From: an uncultured Nitrospina sp.
GTDB taxonomy: Bacteria > Nitrospinota > Nitrospinia > Nitrospinales > VA-1
Length of the DNA stretch: 12,445 bases
Reading direction: 5' to 3'
Assembly: GCA_950072225.1 (NCBI GenBank)
Contig: CATMOP010000023.1
Location: 1 to 12,445, forward strand
Below are positions 5,898-12,445 of this stretch, in pieces. Position 1 is the stretch's first letter, and each line of letters starts with the position of its first letter. Both the position numbers and the translations under genes were made by a program. The notes beneath the pieces are model-generated. The model had not been told where the DNA came from. It made no database searches and worked only from the letters and a program-made list of their open reading frames with translations.

Positions 5898-8689
5898 GCT
5901 CCTGCCGTCTGAAGATGATCCTCACAACGCGAGCAAATCTCACCGTTTGCCTTTCCTTCCTTAACATCTGGCTCAAAATAATGCCAGCAACGTTCACATT
6001 TTTTCCCAGGATGCATTTCCGAAAAAACCTTTACTCCTTGTAATGAATCACTCTCAAATATTTTCTCTTCAGAGCCTATACTGTCGACTAACACGACCTC
6101 GGAAACAATAAAGATGTATTTCAATTCATCATTTTTAACAATGGCCTTGAAATTATCGGGCAATTCCAGTTTAACAATGGAATCTAAAGAGTGACCAATA
6201 ATTTTATCTCTTCTGCTGGTTTCCAGTGCCTTGCTCACCTCACCTTTTAATTCAACGAGAAACTCCCATTTCTTTACAAGGTTTTCATCAAAACTTACAT
6301 TCTCTGGATCCAGAAACTGAGACATGTGAACACTTTCTTCATCCACGCTATTCTTAGGTAGATGATTCCAGACCTCCTCAGCAGTAAAACTAAGTATGGG
6401 AGCTATTAACCTTACCATTCCCATTAAAAGAATATGCAGGGCGGTTTGGCCCGAACGCCGTTCACGGGATTTAGCCGGATAGGTATATAGCCTATCCTTT
6501 ATGATATCCAGATAAAACGCACTCAACTCGATAATGCAAAAATTTGAGAAGGAATGATAAAACACATGAAATTCATAGTTCTCATAAGCAGTTAATATTT
6601 TTTCCCTCAAAATATTAAAGCGATGAAGAATATACCGATCTAGCTCGAGCATCTCATTCACAGGCACCTGATCTTCCTTGCAATCGAAATCATGAAGATT
6701 CCCCAACAGATAACGCAAGGTATTACGAATTTTCTTATATGATTCCGTAAGCCGTTTTAAAATCTCATTGGAAACGCGAATGTCTTCACGGTAGTTTTCT
6801 GATGCAACCCAAAGACGGAGTATTTCCGCACCATACTGGTCAATGATTTTTTGTGGAGCAATCACATTGCCTGCTGATTTGGACATTTTTTTACCCTTCC
6901 CGTCCACCACATAACCATGTGTCAGTACCGATTTATAAGGCTCCTTGCCTCTTGTCCCGATTGATTCCAGTAATGAACTGTGAAACCATCCCCGATGTTG
7001 GTCACTGCCTTCGAGATAAAGATCGGCTGGCCAGTTGAGTTCGGAATTTTTTTCAATAACCGCAACATGGCTGACGCCAGAATCAAACCAGACATCTAGA
7101 ATATCGTCCTCCCTGGAAAATTCTTTTCCTCCACATTGGCAAACCGTTCCTTCAGGTAGTAGTTCTTCAGGCAAACTGTCAAACCAGAAATCCGCCCCGT
7201 ACTTTTCCACCCCTCCAGCAATTCGTTCGAACAAATCGCTGGAATTTATAAAATCCCCACAGGCATTGCAGGTAAATAAAGTAATCGGAACTCCCCAGGA
7301 TCTTTGCCGGGAAACACACCAGTCGGGCCGGTTTTCAATCATACTGTAAATCCGATCCCTGCCCCATTGCGGAATCCACTTGGTACGGCCAATTCCATCC
7401 AGAGCATTTTTGCGCAAATCCGTTTTATCCATTGAAATAAACCACTGGTTCGTTGCCCTGAAAATAACGGGCTGGTGACACCGCCAACAATGTGGATAGG
7501 AATGTTTGATATTCTCATCGCGAATTAAAAAACCATCCTGCCTGAGTTTTTCGATGATCTCCGGGTTGGCTTTCCTGACAAACATACCACCGAAGTGTTC
7601 GACATCCGACCGAAAGACACCTCCGTCATCGACGGGGTTGTAAGGTTCCAGACCATATTTCAAGCCGACGATATAGTCATCCTGCCCGTGCCCCGGTGCA
7701 GTATGGACACAGCCGGTTCCTTGCTCCAAGGTGACATGCTCACCCAGGATGACTTTAGATTCTCGATCAATGAAAGGATGACGACAAACCGCATTCTCCC
7801 AGTCTGCGCCCTTGCAAGATCCCAATATTTTATAATCCTTCCATTCCCATTCAGATACCAGCATCGACAATCTATCTTCAGCCACAATATAGGTATCATC
7901 CCCATGGGCAACCGCAACATAAATGAACTCGGGATGCAGACAGATAGCAAGATTGGCCGGAAGGGTCCAGGGGGTCGTAGTCCAGATAACCATAAACAGT
8001 TTTTCAGAATTCAACACTCCCACACTTTGGGGAATTCCAGACTGCACTGGAAATTTTACATAGATTGACGGCGAGGTGTGCTCGTTATGTTCCACCTCGG
8101 CTTCAGCCAAAGCTGTTTTGCAGGAAGTACACCAATGGACCGGCTTAAGACCTTTATACACTAGTCCTTTTTCGACAAATTTCCCAAACTCCCGCACAAT
8201 GGTCGCTTCATAGGAAAAGTTCATCGTCAGATAAGGGTTCTCCCAATCGGCAAATATCCCCAACCTTTTAAACTCCTCCTTTTGAATACCGACAAACTCC
8301 TGGGCATAAACCCTGCATTGTTTACGGATTTCTGATTTTTCCAGGCTCAGCTTTTTTTCTTTTAGCTTTTTACCTACCTGATGTTCAATGGGAAGACCAT
8401 GGCAATCCCATCCGGGTATAAACCCGGCATCAAACCCTTTCATATTCATGATTTTGACAATAAAATCCTTCAGGAGTTTGTTTAACGCATGGCCAATGTG
8501 GATATGACCGTTGGCATAGGGCGGCCCATCATGAAAAACAAATTGGGGTTTACCCCTGGCAGACTGGCGGATTTTTTCATAAAGCTTTTCCTTTTCCCAA
8601 CGGGCCAATAATTCTGGCTCTCGCTGGGTCAGGTTAGCTTTCATCGGAAAATCTGTGTTGGGTAAATTAAGTGTGTCTTTCATTTCCAT
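5894..8689 (-). CDS. ileS: isoleucine--tRNA ligase
   Basis: The 931-residue product is a complete bacterial-type IleRS, which charges tRNA-Ile in the cytoplasm. In order: the class I HIGH motif at 64-67 in the context GPPYANGHIHIGH; the CP1 editing domain (roughly 190-400), with TTTPWTLPANLA and the GHGQDDYIVG block that hydrolyses Val-tRNA; KMSKS at 601-605; and the anticodon-binding helical domain. The C-terminal zinc finger has Cys pairs C898/C901 (CERCW) and C919/C922 (CSRC). No frame disruption is seen. The ATG at 8689 is two codons before another ATG (8683); neither has a good ribosome site. Upstream lies a 196-nt palindrome-rich spacer after trpS, which might carry regulation. lspA follows with an ATGA overlap. 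Confidence 0.98.
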   Translation of the reverse strand: MEMKDTLNLPNTDFPMKANLTQREPELLARWEKEKLYEKIRQSARGKPQFVFHDGPPYANGHIHIGHALNKLLKDFIVKIMNMKGFDAGFIPGWDCHGLPIEHQVGKKLKEKKLSLEKSEIRKQCRVYAQEFVGIQKEEFKRLGIFADWENPYLTMNFSYEATIVREFGKFVEKGLVYKGLKPVHWCTSCKTALAEAEVEHNEHTSPSIYVKFPVQSGIPQSVGVLNSEKLFMVIWTTTPWTLPANLAICLHPEFIYVAVAHGDDTYIVAEDRLSMLVSEWEWKDYKILGSCKGADWENAVCRHPFIDRESKVILGEHVTLEQGTGCVHTAPGHGQDDYIVGLKYGLEPYNPVDDGGVFRSDVEHFGGMFVRKANPEIIEKLRQDGFLIRDENIKHSYPHCWRCHQPVIFRATNQWFISMDKTDLRKNALDGIGRTKWIPQWGRDRIYSMIENRPDWCVSRQRSWGVPITLFTCNACGDFINSSDLFERIAGGVEKYGADFWFDSLPEELLPEGTVCQCGGKEFSREDDILDVWFDSGVSHVAVIEKNSELNWPADLYLEGSDQHRGWFHSSLLESIGTRGKEPYKSVLTHGYVVDGKGKKMSKSAGNVIAPQKIIDQYGAEILRLWVASENYREDIRVSNEILKRLTESYKKIRNTLRYLLGNLHDFDCKEDQVPVNEMLELDRYILHRFNILREKILTAYENYEFHVFYHSFSNFCIIELSAFYLDIIKDRLYTYPAKSRERRSGQTALHILLMGMVRLIAPILSFTAEEVWNHLPKNSVDEESVHMSQFLDPENVSFDENLVKKWEFLVELKGEVSKALETSRRDKIIGHSLDSIVKLELPDNFKAIVKNDELKYIFIVSEVVLVDSIGSEEKIFESDSLQGVKVFSEMHPGKKCERCWHYFEPDVKEGKANGEICSRCEDHLQTAGA

Positions 8690-8885
8690 AAGGTATATAC
8701 GATGGGGATTTCTATTTATTCAATAAGTTTCTCTACGGCAACCACTAGGCGTGGGGCCCAATGAGCACGTTATATTCTTCCTCAACCTTCATGCCCCGGA
8801 GGGGTAATAACTTTATATTGGCTAGCCAAAGACCTTCTCGGCTTGACAAGCCCTTACTATACTGCCCCCGGCGGCTCGCCGGCTC
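8690..8885. other. palindrome-rich spacer between trpS and ileS
   Basis: This 196-nt region is more structured than any other spacer here. Perfect inverted repeats are CCGGCG-GCT-CGCCGG (8868-8882, three nt after the trpS stop), GGCTT-GAC-AAGCC (8840-8852), TTGGCTAGCCAA (8818-8829) and CCCC-GGA-GGGG (8794-8804). GGGGC..ATGA (8753-8764) can also pair with TCATGCCCC (8789-8797). It could be an mRNA leader of ileS or a small RNA on either strand. I find no T-box core (TGGNACC) and no known riboswitch. There is no convincing promoter and no gene. Confidence 0.45.
8863..8882. repeat. second copy of the GC-rich hairpin repeat
   Basis: TGCCCCCGGCGGCTC at 8863-8877 is an exact inverted copy of 628-642. 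Both copies continue into CGCCGG after zero or two extra bases (CT), so each forms a CCGGCG/CGCCGG hairpin and each is preceded by an A/T box (TATACT or TATAAT). Here no T-run follows on either strand, so it does not look like an intrinsic terminator. A small dispersed palindromic repeat family is inferred. Confidence 0.5.
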
Positions 8886-9875
8886 CTACGTCAGTTTCAT
8901 CGCTTGTTTCGCCTGCTCCAGGGTAGACTTGGCCACAGCGTGGGCCTTGAGAGTGCCTTCCCGCAGGATCTCTTTTACGTCACCGGGCCGGGCAAGAATC
9001 TCCTCCCGTTTCTCTCTCATCGGCCGCATGCCTTCAAGCATCGTTTGTGTAAGCATCTTTTTGCAGTCCCCGCACCCAATTTTTGCCGTCCGGCAATCGG
9101 ATTCTATTTCATTCCTCATCGTTTGCGGAGAATAGATTTTATGAAACGGGTACAGGTTGCACACATCTGGATCACCCGGATCCTCTCGTCGGGCACGAGC
9201 CGGGTCCGTAAGCATAGACTGAACTTTTTTTGCAATCTCCTTTTCGCTATCAGAAAGAAAAATGGCGTTATTATAGGTCTTGCTCATTTTTCTTCCATCC
9301 ACTCCGTTCAACTTGGGAATATCCGATATTTTTGCTTCAGGTTCGATGAAGACTTTCTTTTTATAAAGCTTGTGAAACCGCCTGACGATTTCCCTCGATA
9401 TTTCAAGATGCGGAGCCTGATCAATGCCAACTGGAACGTAGTCTGCTTTATATAAAATAATATCCGCAGTTTGAAGAACAGGATACCCCAAAAACCCATA
9501 TGAACTCATATCCACATTTTTAATTTCGTCCTGCTTTTCCTTATAAGTCGGATTTCGCTCCAGCCAAGGAACCGGTACGATCATGGAGAGAATCATGTGG
9601 AGTTCGGCGTGTTCGGGAATTTCAGACTGGATAAATAGCGTGCTTTTATCCGGATCAAGTCCAGCACTCAACCAGTCCACCGCCAACTCAAAAGAATACT
9701 CCTTAATACGCTTGGGGTCTTCATACAGAGAACTGAGCGCATGCCAGTCCGCGATAAAAAAATAACATTCGAACTCATCCTGCAGACTCACCCAGTTTTT
9801 GAGGGCTCCAAAATAGTTTCCTAGATGCAGTTTTCCTGAAGGCTGCATTCCGCTCAATATCCTTTTTGCTTTCAT
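8886..9875 (-). CDS. trpS: tryptophan--tRNA ligase with a four-Cys cluster motif
   Basis: The 329-residue product is a full-length bacterial TrpRS that charges tRNA-Trp. Seen are the start RILSGMQPSGKLHLGNYFGA with the HIGH-equivalent HLGN (17-20), PVLQTADIILYKADYVPVGIDQ in the Rossmann core (split here by family blocks at 131-152), and KMSKT at 196-200. Residues C239, C261, C268 and C271 give C-x21-C-x6-C-x2-C, almost the C-x22-C-x6-C-x2-C spacing that binds a [4Fe-4S] cluster near the anticodon site in Thermotoga TrpRS. Cluster binding here is inferred. The ATG at 9875 follows the M50 protease stop by 18 nt, so the two are likely co-transcribed. No strong Shine-Dalgarno sequence is seen. 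Confidence 0.97.
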   Translation of the reverse strand: MKAKRILSGMQPSGKLHLGNYFGALKNWVSLQDEFECYFFIADWHALSSLYEDPKRIKEYSFELAVDWLSAGLDPDKSTLFIQSEIPEHAELHMILSMIVPVPWLERNPTYKEKQDEIKNVDMSSYGFLGYPVLQTADIILYKADYVPVGIDQAPHLEISREIVRRFHKLYKKKVFIEPEAKISDIPKLNGVDGRKMSKTYNNAIFLSDSEKEIAKKVQSMLTDPARARREDPGDPDVCNLYPFHKIYSPQTMRNEIESDCRTAKIGCGDCKKMLTQTMLEGMRPMREKREEILARPGDVKEILREGTLKAHAVAKSTLEQAKQAMKLT

Positions 9876-9893
9876 TGATATAACCCGTCCAAA

Positions 9894-10547
9894 TCAGGCA
9901 AAACTCGCCCTTAAAACTTCAATAATCATAGGAAACGTTTCCTGGCTCAGGAAAAGTACCGAATAATTGATTGGTAACATTAAAATGGTTCCGAGAATCC
10001 CCGTGTGGGCAAAATGATCCAGCAGAAAAACCCCTAAAATCAGAAAAGCCCCGAACCGGTCCAGGTTGGTCATTCTTTCAGCGATTTTCTGAGAAACCAT
10101 TCCTTTCAGCACGCTGGCCCCATCCAAGGGATACATAGGCAACATATTGAAGATCGCCAAAGCGACATTGATCCATATACCATAAGCTAAAATAACAAAC
10201 AAATAAGAAAACTCAGGGGAAATCAAACGAATAAAAAAACTACAGCCTACAGCAAGAGCAATGTTGGAGAGTGGCCCGGCAATAGCTACATACATCATGT
10301 CTCGACGTGGACTTACAAAGTTCCTCGGGTCTACAGGTACGGGTTTGGCCCAGCCAAAACCCACAAAATAGAAAAAGAGCACCCCAAGAATATCCAGGTG
10401 CCGTAGGGGATTAAACGAAAGCCTGCCAAGGCGTTTGGCGGTGTCATCACCGAGCAGTAAGGCCATTTTACCGTGGGAATATTCGTGTACCGTCAGGGAA
10501 AATAAAATGACCGGTGTCATTAATATCATTAATTGTGTTTTATTCAA
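9894..10547 (-). CDS. site-2 protease family (M50) membrane metallopeptidase
   Basis: The 217-residue membrane protein shows the zinc-binding HEYSH (H21, E22, H25) in the first helix, the GRLSFNPLRHLD block (41-52), GFGWAKPVPVD, AGPLSN (90-95) and the third zinc ligand in PLDG (D142). This is the compact YwhC-like branch of intramembrane M50 peptidases, about 200-220 residues without a PDZ domain. Substrates of this branch are mostly unknown. The first in-frame ATG is at 10529, but a TTG at 10547 has GAGG eight nt upstream and restores the usual ~20 residues before HExxH, so TTG is chosen. It precedes trpS by 18 nt; M50-trpS neighbourhoods are common in bacteria. Confidence 0.92.
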   Translation of the reverse strand: MNKTQLMILMTPVILFSLTVHEYSHGKMALLLGDDTAKRLGRLSFNPLRHLDILGVLFFYFVGFGWAKPVPVDPRNFVSPRRDMMYVAIAGPLSNIALAVGCSFFIRLISPEFSYLFVILAYGIWINVALAIFNMLPMYPLDGASVLKGMVSQKIAERMTNLDRFGAFLILGVFLLDHFAHTGILGTILMLPINYSVLFLSQETFPMIIEVLRASFA

Positions 10548-10578
10548 GAAAAAAGCCTCTGGAATTCCTGGATTGGTC

Positions 10579-10592
10579 TGATGGATCCATCA
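10579..10592. promoter_or_regulatory. 14-bp perfect palindrome upstream of the M50 gene
   Basis: TGATGGATCCATCA is a perfect dyad, 32 bases upstream of the M50 gene start on its strand. The size and position suit a dimeric regulator's operator, but no copies elsewhere in the window support this. Confidence 0.3.
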
Positions 10593-10621
10593 AGGATGAA
10601 ACGGTAAATGTAAGAGGGGCC

Positions 10622-10634
10622 GAATTCGGGGACA
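10622..10634 (+). repeat. REP-like motif GAATTCGGGGACA
   Basis: The 13-mer GAATTCGGGGACA sits in the 287-nt spacer between the glycosyltransferase and the M50 gene. From memory, sequences beginning this way recur in intergenic repeats of many Proteobacteria-like genomes near IS200-type Y1 (REP-associated) transposases. No transposase is present here, and a matching inverted arm is not seen, so this would be a remnant at most. The rest of the spacer holds a 14-bp palindrome and a long hairpin, and nothing coding. Confidence 0.3.
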
Positions 10635-10741
10635 TAACCTGTAAACGGCAAAACCTTAACGTAATCTCATTTTAGCTCAAATTCCTCAACCCTGTCACAA
10701 TTTAATACTCAAAAAGAGTTGGGTGAACTCTTATAAGCGCA

Positions 10742-10798
10742 TCTCTAAAAATTGCTTTTGGCGCGGCCCTTATAAAATAAGGGCCGTTGCCTTAGAGA
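10742..10798. terminator. long hairpin downstream of the glycosyltransferase gene
   Basis: CGGCCCTTAT (10764-10773) pairs perfectly with ATAAGGGCCG (10777-10786) around a 3-nt loop. GGC/GCC (10760-10762 and 10789-10791) and TCTCTAA/TTAGAGA (10742-10748 and 10792-10798) extend the structure outwards. It lies 37 nt beyond the glycosyltransferase stop, on the downstream side. On the minus strand a short T-run occurs about ten nt after the core stem, so it is a plausible but imperfect terminator. Confidence 0.5.
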
Positions 10799-10834
10799 AA
10801 ATTACCAATTAAATAGAGACCCCCTTAAAAAACA

Positions 10835-11575
10835 TCAAACACTTTTGGTTTTGGCATATTTCAAAAAAGTATAAAAAGCAAAAGCCATGGCTAGAAATAA
10901 CCCTAAAAATCCCTCCCTAAATCCTTGACGAATAAAGTAGTTTTTTATAAATGCCATAGGGGGCCGAAGAACCAGATGTGACCAACTCGCCCGAAACCCA
11001 TTACTCATTTTCTCACGGGCATAAAGGGTTGAATATCGATTTTGCCGCTCAATATAGTCTTCCATTCCAGCAAAGGAATAATGCAGTATGGGATTATGCA
11101 GGGAACCCACATTCCCATCGGGAACAAGTTTTTCATGCACTTGGGATTCAGTAAAACTTACCTGCGTTTTGTCATAAAGTCGGGATATTCGATCCGGGTA
11201 CCACCCGCCATAGCGGACCCAGCGCTGGGCAAAAAAGTTTTTCCGAGGAAAATGGTATACAGAATATTTGGGCACGCCCCGCCGCAGAACCTCCTTTATT
11301 TCCTCAGCCCCCTCTGGAGTGATCTCTTCATCCGAGTCAATATTCAGCACCCAGTTATGGCTAGCCCGGTCTGCACACAAATTTTTCTGTTTACCGTACC
11401 CATGCCAATCCACGCAAAAAACCTGATCGGTGAATTGCCGACAAATTTCCACAGTGCGGTCCGTACTATGTGTATCCAGCACAACAATCTCATCGGCCCA
11501 TTTTACACTCATGAGGCATCTCGTAATATTCTTCTCCTCATTTTTGGTAATGATTGTGACCGATAACTTTTCCAT
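10835..11575 (-). CDS. family 2 glycosyltransferase, WaaE-like (cell-envelope glycan)
   Basis: The 246-residue product has a GT-A fold. It begins with SVTIITKNEEKNI (the NEE of many GT2 enzymes) and continues with WADEIVVLDTHSTDRT, the nucleotide-sugar region. The metal-binding D-S-D is at 80-82 (LNIDSDEE), and RRGVPKYSVYHFPRKNFF and WYPDRISRLYDK follow. The acceptor-side motif V-H-E-K and the YIERQNRYS segment place it in the WaaE/KdtX-like branch, which adds hexoses to lipopolysaccharide core or related glycans. Donor and acceptor are not determinable. The C-terminus has a hydrophobic stretch (GFLGLFLAMAFAFYTFLKY, about 222-240), suggesting inner-membrane attachment. The ATG at 11575 has GGAA about ten nt upstream. 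It is divergent from the small ORF/acidic protein pair and followed by a hairpin. Confidence 0.92.
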   Translation of the reverse strand: MEKLSVTIITKNEEKNITRCLMSVKWADEIVVLDTHSTDRTVEICRQFTDQVFCVDWHGYGKQKNLCADRASHNWVLNIDSDEEITPEGAEEIKEVLRRGVPKYSVYHFPRKNFFAQRWVRYGGWYPDRISRLYDKTQVSFTESQVHEKLVPDGNVGSLHNPILHYSFAGMEDYIERQNRYSTLYAREKMSNGFRASWSHLVLRPPMAFIKNYFIRQGFREGFLGLFLAMAFAFYTFLKYAKTKSV

Positions 11576-11634
11576 AAATATTTTTTCCGAAAATGAAATA
11601 TTCCTGAAACCCGACCCGATTATAACATCTAACA

Positions 11635-11702
11635 GCCCTTATAAAAACCTTCCAAGTAATTAATTTTACTGCATTTCTGGATTATTGTGCTACTATAAGG
11701 GC
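11635..11702. repeat. inverted repeat in the divergent spacer, same arm sequence as the hairpin at 10767
   Basis: GCCCTTATA (11635-11643) and TATAAGGGC (11694-11702) are 9-nt inverted arms with 50 nt between them. The same GCCCTTATAAAA string forms the arm of the hairpin at 10767-10778. The arms flank the centre of the glycosyltransferase/small-ORF divergent region, where promoters for both directions should lie. No strong -35/-10 pair is visible. The function is unknown. Confidence 0.35.
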
Positions 11703-11757
11703 CGGAATAAAACCATGGTAAAACTTTGGAATTTTCTTGTGTTTTATTGAGGCGAAA

Positions 11758-11892
11758 ATGCCAAAACAGGATATTTTTGACTCAGGTCAGGCAAAAAAAT
11801 CAACCCTGAGTTTAGAAAAAGGACATCCTTTTTTGCCAAAGAGAAGCTTCTTGCATCACGGTCTTTATCTTGGGCCCCAACCCGCCCCATAA
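11758..11892 (+). CDS. possible 44-aa small protein abutting the acidic membrane protein gene
   Basis: The ATG at 11758 has GAGG five nt upstream, and the frame runs 44 codons to TAA at 11890-11892. The product is basic and polar (starts MPKQDIFDSGQAKKS, ends LYLGPQPAP), with no membrane span and no family I recognise. The next gene's ATG (11895) comes two nt after this stop and has no ribosome site of its own (the upstream sequence is C-rich), so translational coupling is inferred. That arrangement is the main reason to think the ORF is translated. It could also be only a leader peptide. Confidence 0.45.
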   Translation: MPKQDIFDSGQAKKSTLSLEKGHPFLPKRSFLHHGLYLGPQPAP

Positions 11893-11894
11893 AA

Positions 11895-12404
11895 ATGATC
11901 GAACAATTTTTACAAACTGCCCTTGAGTTTTTTAAAGAAATCTGGTTTCAACTGAATTCCCGATTCGGTCTGGAAGATACAGAAGCTTTCAAATTTCTCA
12001 AACCTTATCTTATTCAACTCCAAGACGATCCCCTCTATATGGGTATTTCCCTTGCCGCGCTCTTTCTTGTTCCATATGGCCTGATAAAAATCAGGAGCAT
12101 CTCCAGAGAACGCGAACAGAAACTAGATGAATTGATGGAAGAAATGGAGGAGGAAGAATACGATGAAGATGATCCAAGAAGGCTTCGTCGGCCTGAACCC
12201 GAACTTAATGATGAAGATGATACGGCGAAACCTTTGTTTGCGGATGATGAAGTCACCTCACCCGCCTATGTGAAGGTTCTCGATGACATAGAGGAAAAAG
12301 ATATAGCGGAAGAAGATTTTGAGGCCGAATTAGAGGAGTTTGAGCTTGAGCCTTCTGAACCTTCCTCTGATAGCGAAGAAACTAGTCGAAGTTGCTCAGT
12401 TTGA
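11895..12404 (+). CDS. acidic single-pass membrane protein, 3' end replaced by foreign sequence
   Basis: The frame gives 169 residues, but only about the first 155 belong together. An amphipathic N-terminal half (1-45) is followed by a membrane helix (about 46-66, LYMGISLAALFLVPYGLI). A charged linker (RSISREREQK) and a very acidic, low-complexity tail (from about 77) are rich in Glu and Asp, such as MEEMEEEEYDEDDP. The topology is probably cytoplasmic tail out of a single anchor. I recognise no family; a scaffold or adaptor role is possible but unproven. The last 14 residues (from about 12360) are read from argG sequence in the wrong frame, so the natural C-terminus is missing here. Its own ribosome site is absent, and initiation probably depends on the small ORF just upstream. 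Confidence 0.6.
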   Translation: MIEQFLQTALEFFKEIWFQLNSRFGLEDTEAFKFLKPYLIQLQDDPLYMGISLAALFLVPYGLIKIRSISREREQKLDELMEEMEEEEYDEDDPRRLRRPEPELNDEDDTAKPLFADDEVTSPAYVKVLDDIEEKDIAEEDFEAELEEFELEPSEPSSDSEETSRSCSV

Positions 12405-12445
12405 GGGGGCGACGCTGATTGCTCACGGTTGCACAGGGAAGGGAA
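12364..12445 (+). pseudogene. argG: internal fragment of argininosuccinate synthase, cut by the right edge
   Basis: In the frame starting at 12364 the sequence reads PLIAKKLVEVAQFEGATL, then IAHGCTGKG, to the window edge. This is the highly conserved region of ArgG around residues 90-120 of about 400 (RPLIAKK..VE.A ... AHGCTGKGNDQVRFE in known enzymes), part of the enzyme joining citrulline and aspartate in arginine synthesis. Upstream in the same frame a TAG (12331-12333) closes the frame within ten codons. The ATP-binding N-terminus (SGGLDTS) and the first 90 or so residues are absent. The similarity begins abruptly at about 12360, inside the acidic protein's frame. It is either an assembly chimera at a contig end, or a rearranged, 5'-truncated gene. 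It cannot be expressed as ArgG from this sequence. Confidence 0.85.

Noticed and set aside
7595..8068. 157-residue open frame opposite ileS
   Set aside because: It is antisense to the IleRS editing domain; no independent evidence of coding.
8690..8760. T-box riboswitch upstream of ileS
   Set aside because: A stretch reading AGTGGTTGCCG on the minus strand is loosely similar, but the invariant TGGNACC core and a following terminator are absent.
8843..8867. TTGACA with TATACT on the plus strand as a promoter
   Set aside because: The boxes are only about 10 nt apart, and no plus-strand gene follows.
8904..9455. 183-residue open frame opposite trpS
   Set aside because: It lies wholly antisense to a clearly conserved TrpRS, has no family resemblance, and starts without a ribosome site; it is a shadow frame.
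11042..11566. 174-residue open frame opposite the glycosyltransferase
   Set aside because: It mirrors a conserved GT2 gene and its composition has no recognisable domain.
1..12445. CRISPR array, toxin-antitoxin pair, defence island or biosynthetic cluster
   Set aside because: No regularly spaced repeats, no linked gene pairs of those types and no such enzymes are visible; the gene content is mainly housekeeping.

Overview
The window reads as chromosomal DNA of a Gram-negative, moderately AT-rich bacterium. The signs are a lipoprotein signal peptidase, a lipid A/core-type glycosyltransferase and ordinary Shine-Dalgarno/sigma70-like signals. Marine Nitrospinota, SAR324 or Desulfobacterota-like lineages would fit, but this is a weak inference because no rRNA or clade-specific marker is present. 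Most genes are housekeeping. I see no rRNA, tRNA, CRISPR array, complete mobile element or defence system.

Left part (1-5010). The cut end of an unknown protein is followed on the minus strand by a SemiSWEET sugar transporter, a YdcZ/DUF606 small membrane transporter and an unrecognised acidic protein of about 100 aa. Divergent from these, and preceded by a recognisable promoter with an inverted repeat at its start site, is NADP-type glutamate dehydrogenase (gdhA). Next come yajQ, a convergent DJ-1/PfpI-family protein lacking the usual nucleophile, a cold-shock protein with its own terminator, and an ABM-type monooxygenase.

Central part (5026-10547, all minus strand). Read in transcription order: M50 site-2 protease, trpS (with a four-Cys cluster motif), a 196-nt palindrome-rich spacer, ileS, lspA (4-nt ATGA overlap), and a small GYF-like protein. 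This is a translation/envelope-maturation gene string; IleS and LspA are a classic pair.

Right part (10548-12445). A spacer holds a long hairpin and a REP-like motif. It is followed by a WaaE-like family 2 glycosyltransferase on the minus strand. Divergent from that, a 44-codon small ORF abuts the gene of an acidic single-pass membrane protein. That reading frame runs without any gap into an internal fragment of argininosuccinate synthase (argG) in another frame, at about 12360. This points to a chimeric assembly join or a real rearrangement, and it is the strongest anomaly in the window.

I did not find a convincing new multi-gene system. The items most worth a second look are the argG junction, the apparently inactive DJ-1 homologue, the structured trpS-ileS spacer, a GC-rich hairpin repeated in inverted orientation 8.2 kb apart, and two very small ORFs with good ribosome binding sites.
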